From Galdieria partita (lineage: Eukaryota > Rhodophyta > Bangiophyceae > Galdieriales > Galdieriaceae): a stretch of 64,000 bases of DNA. The DNA lies in assembly GCA_025991245.1 (NCBI GenBank), contig BQMJ01000020.1, positions 1 through 64,000 on the forward strand, given 5' to 3'. The position numbers and the translations under genes were made by a program. Positions 1-12,290 of the stretch are shown here, in pieces (positions within the stretch are counted from its first letter, which is position 1; each line of letters begins with the position of its first letter). Under the pieces are notes generated by a model. The model worked only from the letters and a program-made list of their open reading frames with translations, was not told the DNA's origin and ran no database searches.

Positions 1-484
1 CCTAATAAACCCTAAATAAACCCTAATAAACCCTAAATAAACCCTAATAAACCCTAATAAACCCTAATAAACCCTAAATAAACCCTAAATAAACCCTAAT
101 AAACCCTAATAAACCCTAAATAAACCCTAATAAACCCTAAATAAACCCTAATAAACCCTAATAAACCCTAAATAAACCCTAAATAAACCCTAATAAACCC
201 TAAATAAACCCTAATAAACCCTAATAAACCCTAATAAACCCTAATAAACCCTAATAAACCCTAAATAAACCCTAATAAACCCTAATAAACCCTAATAAAC
301 CCTAATAAACCCTAATAAACCCTAATAAACCCTAATAAACCCTAATAAACCCTAATAAACCCTAATAAACCCTAATAAACCCTAATAAACCCTAATAAAC
401 CCTAATAAACCCTAATAAACCCTAATAAACCCTAATAAACCCTAATAAACCCTAATAAACCCTAATAAACCCTAATAAACCCTA
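1..484. repeat. Telomere: TTTATTAGGG-type repeat array
   Basis: A perfect tandem array of AATAAACCCT (10 nt) with scattered 11-nt AAATAAACCCT units. Read toward the chromosome end the G-strand is TTTATTAGGG or TTTATTTAGGG, an expanded form of plant-type TTTAGGG. The C-rich strand is the plus strand, as expected for a left chromosome end. About ten 11-nt units occur, all within the first 271 bases; the inner 210 bases are pure 10-mers. The array decays from about 485. I do not recall a published organism with exactly this unit. Confidence 0.96.
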
Positions 485-1195
485 ATAGTAAACCACAAGT
501 AGACCCTAATAATAAACCCTCAGTAGAACCTGAATAAGAAAGAAAAATGCCAACTTCCTCCTCCCGGCCTACACATATTTTACAATTTACTGCTTTTTTT
601 TCTCTTAGTTGCATTTCAAACGGAAGTCCCTTAATCGTATCTAGCCTCTTACTTTTGTTTGTTGTCTGGTATAATGCGTTACAAATTTTAGTGTGTGTTT
701 TTCGGCGTCCTGGTTACCTTTCTTGTGTGATTTATTTTTCTTATATTTGTATTTGAGGTATATTGCATAAATTCTTGGAGGCGAATAGAGAAAGTTTATA
801 TTTTGCTTATAACTGGTGATTGTCCTTCTTTTGCTGAGGCGTTTTTATGTACCCAATAATAATCCTTCAGTAATACCTCAATAAGAAAGAAAAATGCTCA
901 CTCCCTTCTGCCAGCCTACACATATTTTACAATTTACCGCATTTTTTCTCTTAATTGCATTTCAAACGAAAGTTTCTTAATTCTATCAAGCCTCTTCTTT
1001 TTCCTTTAGTCTAGTTTAATTAGTCGCAAATTTTACTGAGTGTTTGGTTGCGTTTTGGAGACTGTTCTTGTGGGTTATTTTTCCATTATATTTGTATCTG
1101 AGATATATTGCATGAATACTTGGAAACGATAGGAAAAAGTTTTGATTTTGCTTTTAACTTATGATTGTCCTTCATTTGTTTTTAGGCATTTTCAT
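485..1195. repeat. Diverged 345-bp tandem duplication with telomere-like unit heads
   Basis: Two units, about 505-850 and 850-1195, align along their whole length with many substitutions and small indels. Shared landmarks include ATAAGAAAGAAAAATGC, CCTACACATATTTTACAATT and TGATTGTCCTTC. Each unit starts with a degenerate telomere-like stretch (AATAATAAACCCTCAGTAGA in the first, a more eroded version in the second). This fits an old telomere-adjacent duplication, or two cycles of telomere healing. The open frames inside it are not conserved between the units, so I do not call a gene. Confidence 0.85.
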
Positions 1196-2739
1196 GTCGT
1201 GTTGCGTTGGTTTAAAATTTGAAGTGGTTTGTTTTATTGAAATTTTTTTTTGGATGATTGTTGCCTTGAAACTCTTGTTTTTCATTGATTTTGTTGCAGA
1301 GCCATTTATTAAAGCTTTTTTTTTATTGTTTTTTTCTTATTCTTGTGAAGCCGTATTCATTGGGTGTAGGATCCTTTTGCTTTATTCTGTTGGATGAATG
1401 TTCCTTTTTCTATCCTGTTAGTTTCTTTCATAGTATGTGACTTTTTTTAGAAACAGTAATAAAATTAAAAAAAAATTAATGAACCTGAAATAAAATTCCT
1501 ATTGTCCTGTTCCAGGTCATTTGCACTCGAAATTTATCAGGTTTTTGGAAATCTCAATGCATTGGAGAAAAAAAACGAATTGGCTCTATCAAGACCTTTA
1601 CTTTCGCTTTTAGTTTCGTAAAAGTAATTAATTCTCAAACTGTGCTACTTGTTTTGAGAACGATCAAATGACTTGCCTTGTTTGCTATTTCTGCGTCTGT
1701 TTGTATTTGTTGTTTACTACGGGTATTTAGTTAAAATTTTAGGATGCTATTTTTAATTCAAAGCCCTTTTGAGTTAAGGAATTTCTCTGTTGCTTTGCAA
1801 TAATTCGAAATTTTGAACTGTTTAGAAATTGTGAGCATTTTTCTTAATGGTAGCTTTTTTTTAGTGTTAGCGTCATTAACTTCGTTCTTGATTGAAACAG
1901 TTGCACAGTAAGTTCATATCTTTTTTCATATTATGATACTTCGCTTTGTGTGGTATTTGTGCCGAATCTTTTTGATGAAAAATCCTTTTCGTTTCTGATA
2001 TTGGATAAATTTACCTAAAATCGACCAGTTACTATATTCCAATAGTATTTGAACTTTTAGGTAGACATGCATATTTAACTTGAAATTCTATCCGAATGAA
2101 GTATTATAAAACCAAAAGGAGGAAAAAATACTTAATGCTTTCAGCCAGGACGTACCTTGTTTTTCAATTCACTGAGCTCTAGTGGTCTCAAAGTAGGAGT
2201 GGGCAGAGTGAATTGCTTATGTCCGGTTTCTCATTTATGTTTTTTTGCCAAAGAATAGTTACGTATTGTTTTATATTTTATGCTTGCTGTGCTACTGACC
2301 AAGTTTGGTTTACTGTCAGCTGCATTTCGTTTTAACTTTTTTTTGGATTGAAAACTGGAGTTAGCTTTTTGCGTTCCTTCTTAAGTTCAAATTTTATTAA
2401 GAATGCACAATTTTTTCTGCTACTCTTGTATCTTTTTGAGATTCTAGGTGGTTCGTTTATATGGTACCCTTCTGGTGACGTTAGTCTAAGGTGCGAGCAA
2501 TGTACGGAAACAAGTCGTCGTAACAGTAGAGCAATCTGCCACTATGTAACATTTTTGTTTCTCTGTTTTGTGCTGTCTTCATTGCTGCATCCAAGAATTA
2601 CCTCTTCTTTTTACTACTTTTCCTCCAATGAGAAAAATAACATTTTTTCTTCTGTACTTCTATGTGATATAGTTACTAAATTCCCTTTCATCAAAGGTAC
2701 TGTATTTTCTTTTTTCTCTGTGAGCAGATTGCTGTAACT

Positions 2740-5700
2740 TTTTTACTTCGTTTCACAAGGTTGTGAAATATCTGCCTGACGAGGACTGGTTCTTGGTACC
2801 GATGATGTAAAGAACAAGTGGTACATAAAAATTCTTTAATATATTCTCAAGTTTTTATTTCTCTAAATTTTTTTTCTATGGCTTTTTTCTAAAATTGGTT
2901 TTGGTATTGTTACTTTAGTAAACCGTATAAAGAAAGTCCTAAACTGGTAATGCAAAAATTGCCTATTCCCCTTTGATATATTGCAAAAACTTCTCTTCTA
3001 TACCGTTTTATAATGCCAATGCAATAAAACTGAAAATGAAATGCTGAAATCTTTTTTTTTAACTGTTGTCACAAGTGTTGAAATATTTTTTAAATTTTTA
3101 TGCCTTGGTGACATAGTAGCCTTTTCGTTGAATTTGTCTTTTTATATAGGTACTACATTGTAGAGATGATGTTCTTTGTTTATTGATTTTTCTTATTAAA
3201 ATCGCTGCTGTCTTCAGTGCATACATAATAATAAGCTTTGAATATGGATAGTTTCGAAACTTTTGTTTCAATGGTTTCGCCAAGATCTTTATGGTTGAAC
3301 CTTACCTTGTTAGAATCGTTTTTAGAAATTTGTCTTATATAGCAAAATTCTAAGTATTGTTATTTGGTCACTTTATTGTATTTTACGGTGCAATTCTATT
3401 GAAAATTTAACCATTTGGTAAGTCGTTTCTGCTTTTTGATGGTCTTGAGACACTGCTTGCTTCATTTTTTGAGTAGCCTTACTTGAAACATAGTATCGGT
3501 ATACATACTTAGCAAAAAGTAAACAGTGCTTATGCTATTCTTAGATTTTCAAAAGCAAAACATTGTGTTTTGGTAAACTTTTCGATCCGCCTTTTTTCTA
3601 TTCTCAATAATGCCAAACTGAGAATCAATTTGTTGGTTTTTCAGTGTGAATATTTCTATGCCCTGGATTTTTGCTCAATTGTCGTTTTCTAAAGAAAGAT
3701 TGAATTAGGAGATTCAATCGTCGTATAGACTCATCGTTCACAATTTAAAAAATTCAGCCTTTTGCTCCTTTCTCTTCTAGTACTACTGTCTGTTTTCCTT
3801 TTGTGTTTTATCTCTTATAACCCTTGAATGTGTAATGAAGTTTTCCTAGGTTCTATTTCACCTATGTACTAAACGGTTCAAGGTAAGAATACATTGATTT
3901 TTTTTGATATGCAGATTTGTTCTACTCTTTTTTTAACTAAATTTTGCATTATCACCCACTGTTTACCTCTGAGAACTACTAGAAATACTGATGCCATAAA
4001 GGACAAATAATGTATTGAAATTCTACAATTTTTTTCACATGGGTCGACCTCCCTAAATTCTTTCTCTTTCTATAGACTCTATTCGAGACGACATTTTTAT
4101 CGCTTTTCTAATGAACCGTAGATAATTTTAGTAAAACAGTTAAACTTTTTTTATTTGAAAAGATACGACTTCCCATTTTTTCTAAAAAGCATGCGTTTTT
4201 CTCAATTCACTAGATCGTCGAAAAAGAATCTATTAGAGTATAAAATTAAGTGGTCTAAATTCGGTTAAATACTTTTGAAATTGCGTCAACATTCTTGAAG
4301 ATTTTTTGTGTTTTTGCTAATTTATCTCCAGTGACAAAGTAATTCTTCCTTTGAAATCTTTTGGCAATCACACCCACAGTTGTATTTGTATTGCATGTAA
4401 GCAATATCCAATGGTTCTATTTGTTTCACTTTTATTCAAGTTTCTAATTTTTGGGGGAGCAATTTGGTTATGAATTTGATATACTGCGAAATCTAAATAT
4501 GGTAATTTTTGCAGCTAACGTATTGCATGGCTTGTTTCACTATAGTCATTTTCGATATTGAAAGACGACAGTGTTTCGAAAGGTAGAATCTTGCAACTGT
4601 CGGTTTTTACTATGTGGTATCTCTTATCAGACACCTTTTTTGTAAAAAAAAATTTTTTTTGCTTTCTTATGGTAATTGGATTCATTCTGTTCTATTTTAT
4701 GATTGTCGGCATAAAATTATACACGAATTGTACTGTTGATACACATAGTGAAGACAAAGCAAGCCACATCTTCTCATAAAAAGGCCTCAAATGAATTGAA
4801 CCGTTAGCAATCTAGCCACAAAAGTTCAATGTGGGTCTGTAGCAATTTGGATATTATATGCTTTATTTCTGTTTGACTATGCTTTGAATGACTGCTTGTA
4901 GAGAAACATATCTCTCAAGAGCACTTTTCCTCCATGAATTTGTTGCATTTTCTTTCTTGTTCTTTGAAATCATCATGTTGTTTTTGTTTCTCTCCTTCTT
5001 AAATATATACAATTCCTTTTAAGTAGTTCAATTTGACAAAAGTACGGAATTGTTTCCGACTGAGAATATGGTAGGTTTTTCTTTGAACATGCATTTTGGA
5101 CACTTCTTCTTACTATCTTTTGCATTGTTGACGGATGTCCACCCCCTGAGAACAATTAGAGATAAACTTATTCAATAAAGACAAGTGGTATATGAGAATT
5201 CTTCAACTTTCTAGAGATTCTATTTCTCTTGCTGTCTTTCTTTTCTCTATAGGTTATTTTCAAAGTCGCTATCTGTATCGTTCATTTATTAGTCTATATG
5301 TGTACGAAAGAAAGAAACGTTACTAAGTTATAATTTTAATCAGAAAAAAATTGTCTAGTGTCCCCTGACTTACATCATGTGCTTTCCTTCAATGAATTAT
5401 GTTCTCCTGAAATCAATGTTATAAAGCAAAGAATTATTTAATAATTCAAATATTTTGACTTACCTTGTTGCTTTCATATTGGGTAGTGTTTAAGTTTTGT
5501 TTTGTTTGTTGATCCATTCGTGTCAATTCATCTTCACCTATGAATTCTTCATCCTCTAACATACTCGTGCACTTGTACTGCCTTTGACTGATCATGAATT
5601 TTCTCTAGTACTTGTTTTGGTGAAACGTTTTCATTTGTTTGGAGCTAACATAATTCATTATTTACTTGAAATCTTGCAAAACTAAATTGGCTCTGCTTTC

Positions 5701-6010
5701 CGTTTTTTGCAACAGTACTATTTACCATCTCTCGTATCACAGACTTTCTCGATTCACTGACAGTGGTTTGAAGAGTACAACCTTGTTTCGGTATGCTTTT
5801 TCCTTATGTTGTCCTATCTATCACTTAGCAATTTGGCAAAGCAGGGTTTTATTTTCTTATGATCATTGTATACTCTTTATTCCATTCTGTGAATATCTTT
5901 GTATACTATAATGCTACTTTGCTGATGGTATACATATTGAACCAAAAGTAAGCCATACCATACATATGCCATAAAGAAGGCTTTCAACTAAAAGAAGCAG
6001 TTAACAGTGA
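2740..6010. repeat. Diverged tandem array, about 1.19-kb unit, three recognisable copies
   Basis: The same ordered landmarks recur at a period of about 1.18-1.24 kb. One is the block around ACAAGTGGTA followed by an ATTCTTYAA-like tract and TTTCTCT, at about 2813, 4003 and 5181. Another is GGTATACATA plus AAAAGTAAGCC-like sequence at about 3499, 4741 and 5928. A third is the CCTCTGAGAACTA or CCCCTGAGAACAA block at about 3965 and 5145. Copies are heavily diverged, so this is an old array. Unit limits are approximate and further eroded copies may flank it. Confidence 0.68.
3590..3850 (+). repeat. Dispersed subtelomeric repeat, copy 1
   Basis: About 250 bp matching 12055-12290 in the same orientation. 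Shared blocks are TCTATTCTCA, a GAGAATCA-like block, GATTGAATTAGGAGATTCA (ATTGAATTAAGAGATTCA in copy 2) and TACTACTGTCT. It is part of the 1.19-kb array, so the second copy links the T-rich inner array to the next subtelomeric zone. Confidence 0.72.
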
Positions 6011-9000
6011 AAACATTAATGTTCCATCATGTCTGCTGTTCTTCCTCTTTCTTGTTGCTTTATGTCTACCTGGTCAATACTTTGCGCGATAACTATTAGA
6101 AGATTATATCACTGCGTGGCATTTTTCCTTATTGGTCATATTGTACTTTCACTCTTTTTCTCTACAATCAATTTGTTCTTTGTTTTCTTATCTTTAAATA
6201 CTTTTTTAGTCTTTTAGTATGCATTGCATAATATTTTGGTTTCTTCCTAGCTCTTTTTGCTAGAATTTTCTACTTGAAACTCTTTGCTTGGGAAGTCCTC
6301 CAATAGAAATTCTATTTCTTCCATTATTACCATAAGAAATTTCAATGCGTATTGCTTTTCATACTTATCTAGCGTTTAAATCGGTACTTGGCGAATTGAA
6401 TTTAAATGAATGCCTTCTACTGAGGTACATATTCATTTCTACGTTTTAATAGGGAGCAAGAGCAAGATTGAGACTAGCAGTCTTTGTTAACGGCTCAACT
6501 TGAAATACTGTGGTATTTGAGACACTGCAGGAGAAGCTCTACTTTTAAATATTCTAGTGTACTTGCAAACTGGCTCAATAATTTCCAACTGGATAAATTT
6601 TGGTAGAATGCACATTCGAAGATTTTGAATCAATCTTTGGTGTTTCCTTAACTTTGTCAGAGGAAAATGGAGTATGAAAGAAGAGATTGATAAGTTCTAT
6701 TTTTTACTCCCTCATTTCTGTTGATTTCGACTACTACTTGTTTTTATATTTACAAATAAATAGCACTCTAGCCATTTTTTAGACAGTTGGAGCTTACTCT
6801 TGGCTATTTGTGAAAAAGTTCATATGAAACAAGAAAACACAAATTAGTATATACAAACCAATTTCTACAACTTTTTTCCACAAATATCTGCTTTAAAAGA
6901 TTTCGAAAATTTTTTGAATTTTGTCGAGAATTGGCTACGTAGAACAGAACACAGCCCATGACAGCCAAAAGGCAATAGTGGAAAGTGAGGGGAAATGAAT
7001 CAATGAACCCTCATGTGAACTAAAATAACTTCTTATTGGATCAGCTTGGAATCTAATTCAGCCTAGTAAAATCTACAATGCAACAAGTTTTTCATTTGTA
7101 ACACAATCTACTAAGATTCTATATATTATTTGCTAATATTGTTTTCACAGATATCACTTTCTAATTTAGTCTCTTGTAAAGAATAGAGGTTTCATTGTAA
7201 AATTGCATTTGTTCTTGTTGAGTGTAAATAGTGTTTGAATATGTAGTTTTTCCAGCCAATACTATAGGAGTGCAACTGGAAAGGATTTCAGCATTGTGTA
7301 TCATAGACAAATTTACAGTTTTAATGTATTTTATTCCGAACTTTTTGTATGGTCCTCTTTTATATGTTTTCCTAATTGTTTTAATTCGCCACTGGGTTAA
7401 ATAAAATTTCGTAAACTTTTTCTTTTCTTAGATACCCTTTAATTTAGAAATTTGATTGTGTTTGTCCTTGTTTTAGCTGAGTAGTTTGTTTTGAGCTAAT
7501 ATTGTTGTTGCCAGAAATTTTTGGTTTTCTTTATCTCTTTTCAATTGAATATTCTATGTGGAACTCTCACAAGTACATTGTGTCTTCAATAAGTTTCTGT
7601 GATAAATAAAGCTTCTCATATCAATTGTCTTGCATCTCTATTTATTGTCTTGATCGATATTGGGTTGTTTGAAACTTTTCTTTTAAACTCTGGTCTTAGA
7701 AGCATTTTTATATAGTTGTTCTTCATAATAAAGTTTTTCTTATGAAGCGATACGAGAACTTTCTTTTTTTGGCGTTGGGTGATAGCTCTATTGCATTGGC
7801 CCCAGCTCTGTCCAATTATGAATAATTCTGGTTGGCTGATTAGCAAAACTTGAATGGTCAATTCTAGTCTTTGCCTTTTTTTAAGAATTTGCGTTGATTC
7901 TTTGAAGTCTCTCTGTTTACACCTTTGTGACACAAAGTGGCTAAGCGTTGAGTTTCTCGCCTCTCCTGAATTGGGTTAAAGCATATGCAAATTGCCAAGA
8001 TTCGATTTCTTAGATATTATCAATTGTATTTTCCTTCTATTATGGTCTTTTGGTACTGTGTATTGCAGTTGGTGTTTGTCTTTCTTTCTTGGCTAAAAGT
8101 CTTTCTCGTTTGTATATAAATGACAAGATAATTTGTCTATAACAGAAATTACGTGTCGTGTACATTTTTTATTATCAATTGAATAGAAAAAATTCCTTGC
8201 CTTTCAGACCATTTTTATCATTATGACAATCCAAATGTTGGCTAGAGTTCTTATTGTATAATTAACTAGTCACGAAATTCAGCCTGTGTTCATTCACGGA
8301 CGCTAGACTTCTACGAAAATAGAATTTTGGCAACCGTACCCACCAGTATGAAGATCGATCGTTCGAGTAGACAGGGCATCAAGAATAAAATATTCATGTC
8401 TTGCTCAATTTGCCTTGTAACGTAGGAAGATCCTGGAATATCTTGCGCATATCTAGGAATGTTGCTCAGTCGAGTAATTTAATATGCTGAAAGTATCGCT
8501 GTGTCTAAAATGAGCAATGTATTTATAAATTCTTGGACAGTTGTCAGTTTGTATACTTTGTGCTTGTCAGCCTTTTTATAGAATTGTACGTTGCATAGCT
8601 GGTTGTGATTTCCCAATAGAAAGACGGGCCTATTTAAGTGCACACAGTAATACTATTCAAACAATATCCTTTCCAAAACTGTGTCTCACAAACTTTCAAC
8701 TGCTAAGTATTTATAGACTTGAGCACAAAAGACTACGGTAGCTATTCCAAACATACACTATGCCGACGAGTTGCGTAGCCTCTCTTTTGTGAAAATTCTT
8801 CCCATCAGACGCTCTTTTTCTTCCAAGTCTTGTTTCGAATTTGCATCCTTCAAGTGACCTCGTCAAGTAAGATTAGCAAGCAACGACGTAAAGATGCTTC
8901 AAAGTGGGTGTACAAACTCTGTTCACGTCCGTTTTCGAAACAGCAACTCACAGTTGAACTGCGCAGTTCAGTTGCCATGAGTCGATCTCCACTCTCCACT

Positions 9001-9017
9001 CGGACAATGGATTCTCA

Positions 9018-9480
9018 ATAGACAAAAACTGACAATGACAAGAATCGTTTTTTTGAAGAACCAAAGATAACCAACTAAGAATATACTTCGATTGTTACAA
9101 ACGACCTTGGTAATTGTTCCACAAGAGAGAGTCCACCTCTGTTGTTTACAGGACAACAATTACTAGTACAAATCAATTGGAAAAACCAAGTTACATTGGA
9201 AGACTAGAGTGGGACAAGGATTCAAGGCCAAAAACTATTTGGAGCCTTTGTGCCCACTGGTTCCCCACTACTCCGCAGGATCAACGTCTTCAAACAGACC
9301 AAAAACAAATGATCAGCAAATTCTCGAACAGAACCTACGTTGCACTCGACAAGAACTTGGAAGCGACATTGAGGTTCAAGCCAAGTTGTTGACAGGAAAC
9401 GAACAAACCAAACCGGGACTTGGTTGGTGTTTCAAAAAGTGCAAAGTCATAAAACTTCAAAGTTTTTTTCGTACTAAAAA
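9018..9480 (+). repeat. Decayed direct repeat A, copy 1
   Basis: Aligns with 11122-11560 in the same orientation. Common ordered words include AGAATATACTTCGA, ACAAA-GACCTTG, AAAAACCAAGTTA, GGATTCAAGG (GGGTTCAAAG in copy 2), TTTGTGCC and a terminal AAAGT-rich block. It has coding-like texture but is not open in either copy and I could not assign a family. Confidence 0.68.
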
Positions 9481-9589
9481 GTTCTCCTCTAAATTCAACT
9501 ACTTATATTTTCATAAAAAGGAACAATTCTATCCACTTCAAAACAGATGGTAACAAAGCAACTACAGCCAAAGTTGTGTTAGCTAAGCA

Positions 9590-10110
9590 AAACAATCACA
9601 AAAGGAAGATTGGGCAAAGAGACGTTGAAGAGCTCTTCGAGTACCGTCAAAAGTGCACAACCCATATAGTTTCATATGTACCTAGTAAACACTTTCCAAG
9701 GGAACCTTCCACTCAAAGGTTTACCTAGAATACTATTGATTCTCGAACGTTGCGTTATTTGAAGAGAACCGTTGTGTTAGAATGATCGTTGACATACCCC
9801 TCAGAGTAAAGCCCGCCATTGTATAGTGAGATAAACTCACCTTTGTTATTTACCTTGGAGATTTGCTTGCTTCAAGTTGATTTGGAGGACATTGAGCTCT
9901 AGTCGATAGGAATCATTTCAAGAAAGTATTATCTGTCACTTTCAAGAAGAAGGGCGTGTTTTCCACAACTTGGAACGCTTTGGTGTGTAGTTTCCAAGTT
10001 GTCATAGAGAAATTTCGTCAATTAGAGTGAACACTTGTGCTGATAAATGTCTAGCTGAACTGTTTGCAGCTTGGAGGACTGTGAGTGTTGTGTTACCAGT
10101 ATCAAGGACT
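9590..10110 (+). repeat. Decayed direct repeat B, copy 1
   Basis: Aligns with about 13360-13800. Shared ordered words include GAAGAGCTCTTCGA (GAAGAGCTTAGAA in copy 2), TTTCCAAGGGAACCTT (TTTCCAAAAGAACCTT), a following stretch around CTATTGATTCTC, a GTTTCCAAGTTG-like block and CTAGCTGAACTGT. Parts read as protein-like in a single frame, for example VEELFEYRQK in this copy. I read it as a fossil of a repeated gene or element of unknown family. Confidence 0.6.
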
Positions 10111-11121
10111 TTTTAGACTTGTGCAGATTTGAGTTGATACACTTTCGTCGAGTATTTCAATTATCAACAAAACGTGATTCAAGTAAACATTGGAAGTGAC
10201 ACTTGTATATAATTTGTATTTTGCCTACAAGTATGTTGATAAACAATCTAGTCAAGTTTCTCAATTCGCTTGAATATATAGACCAAGTGTCGCATATTCT
10301 ATTTTGTATAATTCAATTGCGAAAATAAAGAATCAGTTGTTGACTCTTTCTCTATTGTGAGTTCTACATATGAAAATTCTCCATAATAGCATAGCGTCAT
10401 GACTCATATAATAAGTATCATTGCAAGAACCTTGCTTTGTTTGTCCCTTCACAACAATAGTCAAAAACAAAGACCCTCGAGCCACTTCCTCCTATGCATC
10501 TAAAACACCGCAAAGTTTCAAACAGTCTATGTTTCACAAAATTCAACAATAAAACACGGAAAATTCTGCAAACACCAGAGCACTCCAAAATTGGAGAAAG
10601 ATAACCAAATTGTCAAAGACAAAGAATTGCCTACACTAGTAAACCCAACAAAGAAAAGCAAAGAGGCAAGAAAGAAGCAACTCAGTCATAAACTCTTCAA
10701 CTATACCCCGAATACTTCGACACGTTATGAAGCTAGTACCTGGACTCACTCTCGATTCTAGTTCCCTCTGGGTTTCTCTGATAAAAAACACAGAAGCATC
10801 TACAAAAGTTCTATTAAACCATACTCTCACGAAAACTTTCAAAGTTGCCTATTATCCACATTTATTCTAAAACGCAACGCCAAAAACTCAAACTTAGAAA
10901 TATATCTGTTGTACAATTTGGAAACATAGCAACTGGTCAAACACTCAAACAGTCATAAAGCTTTATATAACTCTCTGTCAACTAGCTCATATATCGCAAC
11001 TTTCGTGATTTCTTCAAGTCTGTCAACAGAAGGTTGAAAGCTGCCATCATCATTTCGTCTATTCCAATCAAAGCAATCCGCTCGTGTCTCCTCTTTAGTT
11101 GGATAAGAGACTTTAAATGGT

Positions 11122-11560
11122 CATAAACTCACAAATAAAGGAACTGGTTGTTTGAAAAACACAAGAATCAACACAGAATATACTTCGAGTGCTACAAAAG
11201 ACCTTGATGAGTGTGCCACAAAAGAAGATTCATAGCAGTAATTCACAAGACTTTACTTTGTAGTATACTTGGACTTGAAAAACCAAGTTAAACTACAAGA
11301 CTGTATAGGGAGCAGGGGTTCAAAGTTGAAAACAAATGGCAGTTTTTTGTGCCGACTTTTCTTTTTATAGTACTCTACATAGTAAAAACGCCTATAAAGT
11401 TACCAGAAAATGAAGAGCGACAGTTTTCAACAAGGATCCAAGTTGAGGTACGTTCAACGTGAACTTGGACTAAAGACAAATACTTTTCAAGCTTTATGTA
11501 ACTCAAATGTCAAGTCTTGAAAGTTTACAACCAATACTAGCAGGTCTTGATAGCAAAGTT
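11122..11560 (+). repeat. Decayed direct repeat A, copy 2
   Basis: Second copy of the block at 9018-9480, about 2.1 kb further in and in the same orientation. It shares AGAATATACTTCGA and AAAAACCAAGTTA and is degraded to a similar degree. No gene is called. Confidence 0.68.
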
Positions 11561-12054
11561 CGGTCTTGAAAAGTTTCTCGTTGGAACCTAATGTTTGACG
11601 TTCTGGGGAATCATTTACTTTCATTGACCTTGAATCTGTTTACGCATCATAATGCTACTCTCCAACAGAATGAAATGAGTAAATTCTTAGCTTCTTTTGT
11701 GCTTCTATTCTATGCTTGAATTGTTGTTTGATTCAAAATTCATCTGTCTATGGTCCCGATTCTACTATATTTATATCCCGTTCGGGCAAGTATATCGAAC
11801 GAATTGGAGTCGAAACCCAATTCTTTTTTATAAGAGTGTTTCGAATCCATTTTAAATAGAAAAACCTTTACAATTGTCGATTGTCAATTTCATTCGAGTT
11901 GAATCATTTCTGTAAGCTCCAAGTATACAATAATTATTTCCCGTTGGTGACACTAAAATGGCCATGATGAAGATAATGATGGCTATTACACTGGTAGTCT
12001 TGTTGAATTCCCTAAAAGATGAACTTTGTGTTTTGGATGAAACATTTTAAGTCT

Positions 12055-12290
12055 CTTTTTTATCTATTCTCAGCAGGGTTAAACTTAGAATCACTTTGTA
12101 GGCTTCTCAATATGTACCCTTATAAATTTTCTTGTTCAATTTTTATTTAAGAGTAATTGAATTAAGAGATTCATTCATCAGCTAGGCTACTTTGTTATAT
12201 ATTGAAAAACAGTTGATTCTTTGTTCCTTTTTTTTATTACTACTGTCTTTCTTCCTTCTGTGTTTAGAAATAAAGTTGGACTATAGTTTG
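12055..12290 (+). repeat. Dispersed subtelomeric repeat, copy 2
   Basis: A solo T-rich island that matches 3590-3850 of the 1.19-kb array in the same orientation (TCTATTCTCA, ATTGAATTAAGAGATTCA, TACTACTGTCT). It sits inside otherwise T-poor sequence, so it looks transferred or left over from a once larger array. Confidence 0.72.

Larger units (their letters stand above)
1196..8300. other. Gene-free T-rich subtelomeric DNA
   Basis: About 7 kb with no protein I recognise. The plus strand is visibly T-rich, with repeated runs of 6-9 T, so the open frames here are short, rich in Phe/Leu/Ser and without family signatures. No tRNA or rRNA was seen. The only internal structure is the diverged tandem array of about 1.19-kb units listed separately. 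A non-coding transcript cannot be excluded from sequence alone. Confidence 0.75.

Noticed and set aside
2348-2737. A 129-residue open frame in the T-rich zone
   Set aside because: No ATG at the listed start, composition follows the local T bias (Phe/Leu/Ser), no motif, and it is not conserved in the diverged array units.
8830-9553. Overlapping open frames of 63-114 residues
   Set aside because: They lie inside decayed repeat A and are not open in its second copy; no family resemblance.
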